Assembly (NCBI GenBank): GCA_029721435.1
Contig: CM056581.1
Location: 71,906,712-71,970,711, forward strand
Direction: 5' to 3'
From: Gymnothorax reevesii
Taxonomy: Eukaryota > Chordata > Actinopteri > Anguilliformes > Muraenidae
DNA: 64,000 nucleotides
Shown here piece by piece: positions 57,012 through 64,000 of this stretch. Position numbers and translations under genes: made by a program. Within the stretch, counting starts at the first letter, position 1, and each line of letters starts with the position of its first letter. Under the pieces are notes generated by a model. The model worked only from the letters and a program-made list of their open reading frames with translations, was not told the origin of the DNA and searched no databases.

Positions 57012-57539
57012 GATTGATTTTACAACTTAGATATTCTACTCATCCCTGACTTTCTACTGCACAGTGAACGCTCTTCACAGAAAACAAAAAATCAAGCACT
57101 TATTCTAATTCAATGAAATGACTTATGAATTATTCTAATTCAATGAAACAACAGTGTCACAGTTAAATGGCCTAAATGGGCCTTTTGGAAAGCTCAGCTG
57201 AGCAAATTTTTTACAGGTAGCGAGTTCTGTGATTACTCTAACAAGTAGGACAGGCGCGGTGAACACCTGATTTGCTTTATGCACAAAAAATGCATAAAAA
57301 AATGTAACGAATTAGAATAATTTGAAATAGTGCAAATTCGTTGACCAGCACCTGTATTCATAAAATGGGTAAGCGCTTGAAGATCACCTTCTCGTGGGAT
57401 ACACGTGTAGAGGCTTTAAACGTCCAAAGTGACCATGCATAAATCTCCTTCAATCATACCCATATTTTTAAGGTGGTTATCATGTCCATGGAGTCTCTGA
57501 CATGCGACGGGAGGGAAGAGACATGAGGCTTGAGTAGGG

Positions 57540-58395
57540 AATCTACGTACTTGGGCACAGACACGTCCCCTTATGATAATTAGGATAGTCCTGGCTAGTT
57601 CTCAATCATTTTCCTTTGCTGACGCGTTTTCCAGTTATCTTAATTGGCAGCTGAAGACGCGGTTTCTCTCCACATGCGATCTAACAGCGATGAAATCATG
57701 GGATAAATTCAGTAGCACTGAGAATTGGGGTGAACAAAACATCCATTTAAAACAATTAATGGTCCTGACCTGTTCTAAGTCATTTCCATGATTAACAAAA
57801 GGTTCATTCCGAGAGCACTCCACAGTCCAGATTTAACAGGTGTTGCTTGTTCTCCGCGATTAGGTAAGACGGCAATCATTCATCTGGACGAGCATTTGCT
57901 TAATTTAAATCAACGTTGTTCAAAATTACTATCGGAATTGAGCGAAAAAAAAGAGGTAGCCTACTCGCACTGAAATAGGCTATAAAAAGCATGCGGCTCA
58001 AGCTATTTGCGCAGGTACGCAATTTTGAATAACGTTGATTTAAATTCAGCAAATATGCGTCCAGATGAATGACTGTCGTCCTACCAAATTGGTGACAACA
58101 AGCAACACCTGTTATGAGTGAAGCGCTCTCAGAGTGAATCTTTTGTTAATCATGATAATGAGTGAGAAAAGTCAGGACCAATAATTGTTTAAAATGGATG
58201 TTTTGCACACCCCAACTCTCAGTTATATTGAATTTACCCCATGATTTCATCGCTGTGAGATCATAAGGAGAGAAACCGTGTCATCAGTTGCCAATTACGA
58301 TAATTGGAAAATGCATCAGTAAAGGAAAATAATTGAGAACTAGCCAGGACTATCCTAATTATCATAAAGGGATGTGTCTGTGCCTCCCCAATTCC
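57540..58395. repeat. Foldback region, copy 3 (800 bp inverted repeat)
   Basis: The left arm starting near GGGCACAGACACGTCCCC (57553) and TTATGATAATTAGGATAGTC is mirrored at GACTATCCTAATTATCATAA / AGGGATGTGTCTGTGCC (58349-58386). The arms are some 300 bp or more with good similarity (CGGTTTCTCTCCACATGCGA against CATAAGGAGAGAAACCGTG). It lies near the right end of TTAA element A. Confidence 0.85.
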
Positions 58396-58661
58396 CGGTT
58401 CTAGAATGGCTACTGGTTTAAAGGAGCCTTTTTAAATTACAGAGTACTAGGTTTTATGTAATACGGTCGGTACCCAGTGACGCAGTTTTTAGCAAAAATG
58501 ACAAAAAGTTACTTTTCTAAAACTTACCAACTGCAGCTTTAAGGGAATTAAGGCCACTTCTGATACAGACCACGAGAACCAATACTTTTAGTCAGGGTAA
58601 TAACAGAGCCTAATGAACCATTTTAATTTGAAATGACAAATCAAAGGTCAAATTTCTTAAA

Positions 58662-58895
58662 AAGCTGTTTCCTCCTAAAAAGGGGTTAGGTACTTCGTTT
58701 TCCCCCTCTCTTAATCACAATTAGGTCTGAGAGGCACTCCAAAATCGCACCCCACAAAGCTCCAGCATGTCATTTACAAAGCTGTTTCCTCCTAAAAAGG
58801 GGTTAGGTACTTCGTTTTCCCCCTCTCTTAATCACAATTAGGTCTGAGAGGCACTCCAAAATCGCACCCCACAAAGCTCCAGCATGTCATTTACA
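58662..58895. repeat. Perfect 117-bp tandem duplication
   Basis: AAGCTGTTTCCTCCTAAAAA at 58662 and 58779. The two units appear identical over their full length, implying a very recent duplication or a possible assembly artefact. Confidence 0.93.
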
Positions 58896-59139
58896 AAGAG
58901 ACTGACGTCCTCCTTAAACCTTTGACATCCAGTTTTTAGAAAACCAAACATGACTGCTCTGCCTGAGTTAACTAAGATCAGATAACTCAGAATTTAATAA
59001 AACTGAGCCTAACTATAGAATTTTGTGTCAAGAAATATGAAATGTTGCGTACATATTCAGCATAAGTTAGATACATCTATTGTCAGCAAAATGTAGCAGA
59101 TTTTAGAAATCAAAAGCGCATATTCAGAGATACACGATT

Positions 59140-59255
59140 TGAATTTGATTCTTTGGATTCTACTAATCAAGGTTTTCAGCAATGTGTAACTTCTTAGTTG
59201 GAATGAAAGCCAGCACCAACACTGGCCCTTTATGGATAAGACTGAGGACCACAAG
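59140..59255. mobile_element. Degraded hAT MITE related to 15277-15480
   Basis: Shares AATGAAAGCC.GCA.C.ACA-type and CTGGCCCTTTATGGATAAGA blocks with the right half of the MITE at 15277-15480. Ends decayed. Confidence 0.65.
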
Positions 59256-60363
59256 GCAATTGAGAAACACAGAAAAATCTGTATTCAGGCAGAGGAGTCA
59301 ACTAGTATACGGTGTAGCCAAGATCAAGGTGCTTCCCCATGAAAGCTGCTGTTACAAACTTATCATGACCAGAATAATGGACCCAGACCTATTTAAAGTA
59401 TCTCAAAATATGGGTAGAGACTGCTGTAAAGGACACTTAACAAAACATACACTGTTTTTATTACAGGGAAATAATTCACAGGGCACACGTGTAACTAGGT
59501 AATCAAGATTCCCTGTTTTGCAACTCGAAATTTACTTTTTTAGGAGTTGTGTTAGGAATAGTTTCTCTGTATTTTTAATGTTTTTTTTTTCTGTTTGTTT
59601 TTTACTCACAACTGTTTTCTTTCCGTTGCTTTTTACAGATTGAAAATCCATAAATTAGTCACAAAGTTACTCCAAATAATGTCGAGTTATCAAGTCGTTA
59701 CAACATTTTAAAAATGTATTAACTAATGATTCAAGTTTGTCTGTTTCACTAAACTGTGTATTAATACTGAAGAAAAATTGTTCTGCATATTCAATATCAA
59801 TGTACAGAACTCAGTCAGGCTTTTGCTTATGGGTCAATTGTAATAGTTATCACTAAAATTATCGGTGAAAAATTGGTGGAATTTGACCCAATATTTTGGT
59901 AGTGTCCGTAACATGTAAATTATAAGTTTACAAATTATCAACAAATTATCTATATTTCAATTGTGTTTCCATAATGTCCCTTCCTGACTGATTACTAAGG
60001 ATTCAAAGTAGTTTAACTGGACAGGGGTTCTTAAATGTTTATATCAGACATGCGGTCATTCTGTAGTGTCCGTAACGCAGTGTAGTGTCCGTAACATGAT
60101 GATTGCTTTCACAGAAAGCCCTTTAGGGCAGTTTTCTTCAAATGTGACTTCTTCAAACAGCTATTCTGAAACCATTATGAAACTAAAACACTACTGTATC
60201 AGTAGTACATGTATTTGTAGTTATGGAGTAGCATGTTACTAAAGAAAAAATCCAGAATTTAGGTAAGCTCGTGCAACTTTTCAGGTAAATGGGCTGGTTT
60301 ATTTCACTAAACCCTTTTTAAAAGAGATAATTGCTTCTTCATGTCAAAAATCATTGTTTTGTA
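59256..60363. other. Unassigned AT-rich sequence with GTGTCCGTAAC motifs
   Basis: No gene recognised. Contains TAGTGTCCGTAAC at 59900, 60064 and 60083 (see the motif cluster). Confidence 0.5.
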
Positions 60364-60726
60364 CAAAACCCAAAACCAGTGAAGTTGGCACGTTGTGTAA
60401 ATCGTAAATAAAAACAGAATACAATGATTTGCAAATCCTTTTCAACCTATATTCAATTGAATACACTGCAAAGACAAGTTACTTAATGTTCGATCAGGTA
60501 AACTTTGTAATTTTTTGCAAATACTAGCTCATTTGGAATTTGATGCCTGCAACATGTTTCAAAAAAGCTGGCACAAGTGGCAAAAAAGACTGAGAGAGTT
60601 GAGGAATGCTCATCAAACACTTATTTGGAACATCCCACAGGTGAACGGGCTAATTGGGAACAGGTGGGTGCCATGATTGGATATAAAAGCAGCTTCCCTG
60701 AAATGCTTAGTCATTCACAAACAAGG

Positions 60727-62247
60727 ATGGGGCGAGGGTCACCACTTAGTGAACAAATGCGTGAGCGGATTGTCAAACAGTTTAAAAACAACATTCCTCA
60801 ACGAGCGATTGCAAGAAATTTTGGGATTTCATCATCTACGGTCCGTAATATTGTCAAAAGGTTTTGAGAATCTGGGCTGCCGGATAGCTCACTCGGTTAA
60901 GGCACTGCGTTGCAGTGCAGAGGTGACCATCACGCCGCGGGTTCGAGCCCCGGCGTACCCACCAGCAGGGGTCGGCAGCTTTTTCAGAGTAGCGCAGAAT
61001 TGGCCATCGCGCTACAGGGTTCCAAATTGGAAAGGGACTGCCGGATTTGGGGATAAAATAGTAGCTTTGTTCTTTGCTCCAGTGCCTCCTGCTGGCCAGA
61101 CAGGCGCTCGTCAGGAAGACTCTGGTTTTTTCATGTCTGGGTATCCTCCGCCCTCGTTCTGAACTTACGAGGATTCAACCAATGAGTGTATAAGAATCAG
61201 TGGCTGACGGGCACGTGCTTCGGAGGAGAGTCGTGAGCTGTCTTCACTATCCTGAGTTGGCAGCAAGGAGACACAAACGAGCAAGCTTTGGACATAGTTC
61301 ACCAATTTAGCATTCCAGATTAGGGTGGGATTGGATATGCCAAATTAAAAAAAAAAACGGTTCAGAGAATCTGGAGAAATCACTGCACGAAAGCGACGAG
61401 GCCGAAAACCAACATTGAATGCCTGTGACCTTCGATCTCTCAGGCGGTACTGCATCAAAAACCGACATCAGTGTGTAAAGGACATCACCACATGGGCTCA
61501 GGAACACTTCAGAAAACCACTGTCATTAACTACAGTTCGTCGCTACATCTGCAAGTGCAAGTTAAAACTCTACAATGCAAAGCGAAAGCCATTTATCAAC
61601 AGCACCCAGAAATGCCTCCGGCTTCGCTGGGCCCAAGCTCATCTAAGATGGACTGATGCAAAGTGGAAAAGTGTTCTGTGGTCTGACGAGTCCACATTTC
61701 AAATTGTTTTTGGAAACTGTGGATGTTGTGTCCTCCGGACCAAAGAGGAAAATAACCATCCGGACTGTTATAGGCGCAAAGTTCAAAAGCCAGCGTCTGT
61801 GACGGTATGGGGTGTATTAGTGCCCAAGGCATGGGCAACTTACACATATGTGAAGGCACCATTAATGCTGAAAGGTACATACAGGTTTTGGAGCAACATA
61901 TGTTGCCATCCAAGCAATGTCTTTTTCATGGACGCCCCTGCTTATTTCAGCAAGACAATGCCAAGCCACATTCTGCTCGTGTTACAACAGCATGGCTCCG
62001 TAGTAAAAGAGTACGGGTACTGGACTGGCCTGCCTGTAGTCCAGACCTGTCTCCCATTGAAAATGTGTGGTGCATTATGAAGCGTAAAATACGACAACGG
62101 AGACCCCGGACTGTCGAACAACTTAAGCTGTACATCAAGAAAGAATGGGAAAGAGTTCCACCTGAAAAGCTTCAAAAATTGGTCTCCTCAGTTCCCAAAC
62201 GTTTACTGAGTGTCGTTAAAAGGAAAGGCGATGTAACACAGTGGTAA
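60727..62247 (+). pseudogene. Tc1-like transposase, element E (SINE-interrupted)
   Basis: Start at MGRGSPLSEQ (60727), natural stop at 62245-62247. The first part encodes the helix-turn-helix (IARNFGISSSTVRNIVKRF) and is cut by the SINE (60876-61358). After the SINE, RKPTLNACDLRSLRRYCIKN, the second DNA-binding half and the first-Asp block [10 protein letters not shown] are open to about 61810, where a single-base deletion in a G run shifts the frame. 61807-62247 then continues with [12 protein letters not shown], the QQDNAKPHSA block (second Asp) and ACSPDLSPIENVW (catalytic Glu) to the stop. All three catalytic residues are present; only the SINE and one frameshift clearly disable the coding sequence. 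The earlier methionine at 60577 lies in the non-coding leader. Confidence 0.88.
60876..61358 (+). mobile_element. tRNA-derived SINE (483 bp) with 16-bp target duplication
   Basis: The head (60876 to about 60962) is tRNA-like, with an A box TAGCTCACTCGG (60885-60896) and B box GGTTCGAGCCC (60940-60950), the RNA polymerase III internal promoter. A unique body and an A-rich tail (about 61345-61357) follow. The flanks GGTTTTGAGAATCTGG (60860-60875) and GGTTCAGAGAATCTGG (61359-61374) are a target duplication with two differences. Confidence 0.92.
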
Positions 62248-62463
62248 AAAGGCCCCTGTGCCAACTTTTTCGCAATGTGTTGCTGCCTTTAAATTCTAAG
62301 TTAATGATTATTTGCAAAAAAAATATAAAGTTTCTCAGTTTGAACATTAAACATCTTGTCTTTGCAGTGTATTCAACTGAATACAAGTTGAAAAGGATTT
62401 GCAAATCATTGTATTCTGTTTTTATCTAAATAACGTGCCAACTTCACTGGTTTTGGGTTTGTA

Positions 62464-64000
62464 GTTAATGGATTAAAAAATTCCATGCTTTTGTCTCAGA
62501 AAATAAGCCGCCGTAATCCGTTACGGACACTACTGATTATACTGATTTTTCTATATTTGGACTGAGGTACACAAACGAGAAAAAGATTTGTGAATAGTCA
62601 TTCAGAGTATCTATATTTTTATGTGATCTCTCCTCATGTGACCTTAGCTATGGAAATTATTCTCTGGCTCCTCAACTAATTGATGTCACAAGGCTGCCTG
62701 CCCACTGATAATATTGCAAGTAATTTGAGTATTTTTTCAGCATTACACTCGGCCTTGTAACAAAGCTGAAGAGCCAGAGTAAAATTCCTTAAATACCTTA
62801 AAAGTAGCCCAAGAATAGTGCAGTATCTTACCATGCATGTTTCTCTCTGGTCATTAGAGTACTTTTCCTCACCTGCATAACTTTACTGAATGTGCCAGCT
62901 ACAATGTATGCAATATGCAAGTTAATTTGTAGTGTCCGTAACAGGACTGTATATAGTTGTGACTGTTGAACCTTATCCTGTTCTTGAAAGTTACAGTTGA
63001 TTGTAGTGTTTAGTACATCTTCTTTGTACTCCATAACAACCGCAGGTTTTGTAAGGTCTCAATCCTATGGATTTTCCTCAAGTATTGTTATTGTTAGTAT
63101 TACTCGATTTCCAAACTCCTCTTAAAGGTTTGATAAAACATAAAAATAGCATTAAATTATATCAAAAAGGAATTAAGCTTTACATTTCAATATATTATTG
63201 TGTATTTACTACTGCATTTGATAAAAGAAATGATCTCTTTGAGTCTAATAGTAAATCTTTTATTCTGTAGTGTCCGTATCACCTTCATAGAGGAAAAAGC
63301 AAGTTCAAGATACTGTTTGAAACTTATGCAAACTCCATAACAACAATAAATTTAATATAACTACATTTAGGTATGATAATGGTAGTCCAAGGACTCAGGT
63401 TGATTTGTGTTTAAACTCAGGAATGAAAATTTTATTGTTTATTAAACTTAGTCAAGACACAAAAAATGAATGTTCAATTCAAGATTCCATCAAAATTTTT
63501 ACATTTCTGTGTGTAAAGAAAGTAAAATGTTCACAATTTTACATGAGTTTGAGTTGGATTGTATTAGTTATCACATTAAATGTTAAATACATGAAGATCC
63601 TGTGACATATCGAGTGCATGAAAAGTGTCCTTGTTGTGTCCGTCACATCACCCTACCACATATTTCAATGTATTCTTAAAATTTAGTCTGTCATGCTTAC
63701 CTCAAGATATTTTTCAGTCATGAAGAGCTACCACGAGTGCTTTTCCAGAAGGAAGGAAAAATGTTTTCAACCAATTTTAAATTTTACCCCTTTTGCAAAT
63801 CCTTATGTACCCTGATCTTGGCTACACTCATAATTAGGAAATTTCCGCATGTGGGCACTAAATGGTTAATGATCCTGCACATTAGCTCAACATGTGGATA
63901 AGTGGTAACTAAACATACAAGCCCAGATCCTACACAGGCTCAAACCTGCACAACACACTCACACAATAAAAAAAATAAATAAATAAATAAATGAAGCAGG
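62464..64000. other. Unassigned AT-rich sequence to the window end
   Basis: No exon or domain-bearing frame was recognised. Contains motif copies at 62520, 62930, 63268 and 63634, and an (AAAT)n microsatellite at about 63968-63990. Confidence 0.5.

Larger units (their letters stand above)
55224..57354 (-). mobile_element. Tc1/mariner-type element (CAGGTGCTGGTCAACGAAT ends) carrying a solo LTR
   Basis: CAGGTGCTGGTCAACGAATT at the left and AATTCGTTGACCAGCACCTG at the right are inverted repeats, with TA on both sides (55222-55223 and 57355-57356). Subterminal direct and inverted AATTAGAATAATTTGAAATA repeats are also present. It lies inside the Penelope-like RT. Confidence 0.92.
53515..57560 (-). 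mobile_element. Penelope-like element, split by a Tc1-type insertion
   Basis: Minus-strand order is RT (about 57560-54660, interrupted at 55223-57355) then a GIY-YIG endonuclease (54430-53852), the defining arrangement of Penelope-like elements. A CTGACGA...GAAAC element near 53710-53755 resembles a hammerhead core, as known for this class. Boundaries are approximate. Confidence 0.8.
54660..57560 (-). pseudogene. Penelope-like reverse transcriptase, interrupted
   Basis: Three parts on the minus strand. At 57555-57360 the sequence contains PKYVDSLLKPHVSSLPSRVR and VTLDV-like sequence with stops (RT fingers). After the Tc1-type insertion, 55237-54857 contains IRELAELVLTKNYFMF, ATAMGSRMAPNYAGLFMGLF and the catalytic box QRYVDDIFLL. 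54899-54666 contains FLDILI and VYKKPTDRNTLLRADSFHPL and QFSLIQRLC, the thumb. A frameshift separates the last two, and more frame changes lie between 54666 and the endonuclease. Penelope RTs are related to telomerase RT. Not functional here. Confidence 0.82.
46829..58542. mobile_element. TTAA-flanked element A, probably one copy split by nested insertions
   Basis: The left end is TTAA at 46829-46832 followed by AGCTGCAGTTGGTAACTTT; the right end is AAAACTTACCAACTGCAGCT followed by TTAA at 58539-58542. The two ends are inverted repeats and match those of the complete-looking copy at 51380-53514. About 300 bp after the left end are homologous to that copy. TTAA duplications are typical of piggyBac and Kolobok elements. 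That both ends belong to one insertion, with everything between nested in it, is inference; they could be two partial copies. Confidence 0.5.
60364..62461 (+). mobile_element. Tc1/mariner element E, split by a SINE
   Basis: The left end CAAAACCCAAAACCAGTGAA follows TA 60362-60363; the right end CACTGGTTTTGGGTTTG precedes TA 62462-62463. It is the least decayed member of the A-E family in the window. Confidence 0.93.
59900..63646. repeat. Dispersed GTGTCCGTAAC motif cluster (7 copies)
   Basis: TAGTGTCCGTAAC at 59900, 60064, 60083 and 62930; variants TAGTGTCCGTATC at 63268 and TTGTGTCCGTCAC at 63634; one inverted copy (GTTACGGACACTA) at 62520-62532. All lie outside Tc1 element E, so they predate it. 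They may be subterminal motifs of an unidentified transposon. Confidence 0.7.

Noticed and set aside
60876..60962. Possible tRNA gene
   Set aside because: It has A and B boxes but continues into a SINE body and A-rich tail with a target duplication, so it is a SINE head.
44061..64000. Search for gnai2 exons 1-4 on the minus strand
   Set aside because: No frame with the P-loop segment, helical-domain blocks or the exon 4 end was recognised; they are assumed to lie outside the window.

Overview
This is vertebrate nuclear DNA, almost certainly from a teleost fish. One host gene is visible: the last four coding exons of a G-protein alpha-i subunit gene, best matched to gnai2, on the minus strand (44060 down to 37239). 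They have intact splice sites and the lengths expected of the family (129, 130 and 154 coding bp, then the terminal exon). Most of the rest is transposable-element (TE) sequence of types typical of teleosts: Gmr1-type Ty3/gypsy elements, several Tc1/mariner families, jockey/I/L2-type LINEs, a Penelope-like element, a PIF-Harbinger element, hAT and TTAA-flanked MITEs, and a tRNA-derived SINE. No bacterial or phage feature and no CRISPR array is present. I cannot name the species.

Layout. 1-12981: a plus-strand Gmr1-like retrotransposon with integrase upstream of reverse transcriptase. Its RT domain is split by about 9.6 kb of nested insertions (LINE; Tc1 element; an LTR-like unit that itself holds a MITE and an internally deleted LINE), and it ends in a clean 3' LTR (12543-12981). 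13022-18242: a second, minus-strand Gmr1-like element (gag, protease, integrase, RT; 5' LTR at 17790-18242) with an hAT MITE inside it. 18244-18940: a tandem duplication. 19341 to about 24620: a PIF-Harbinger-like element carrying a Myb/SANT-like gene relic, invaded by a Tc1 element and a LINE. 24620-37238: mostly unannotated sequence with MITEs, Tc1 copies and one small ORF between perfect inverted repeats.

37239-44060: gnai2 exons 8 to 5 (minus strand), with MITEs in intron 5. From 44061 to the window edge no earlier gnai2 exon was recognised, so this stretch is probably intron 4. It is a deep nest of elements: a TTAA-flanked element (ends at 46829 and 58542) appears to enclose foldback sequence, Tc1 copies, a satellite, a second TTAA element and a Penelope-like element. 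The last contains a Tc1-type element, which in turn contains a solo LTR with an exact 4-bp target duplication. 60364-62461 is another Tc1 copy split by a SINE, inside a stretch with seven dispersed copies of a GTGTCCGTAAC-like motif.

Expression. Only gnai2 looks functional; it would encode a heterotrimeric G-protein subunit that couples receptors to inhibition of adenylyl cyclase. Essentially every transposon reading frame shows stops, frameshifts or truncation. No previously undescribed system is demonstrated. The candidates most worth checking are the ORF between perfect 52-bp inverted repeats (27651-28109), the GTGTCCGTAAC motif cluster, and the TTAA/foldback element family.
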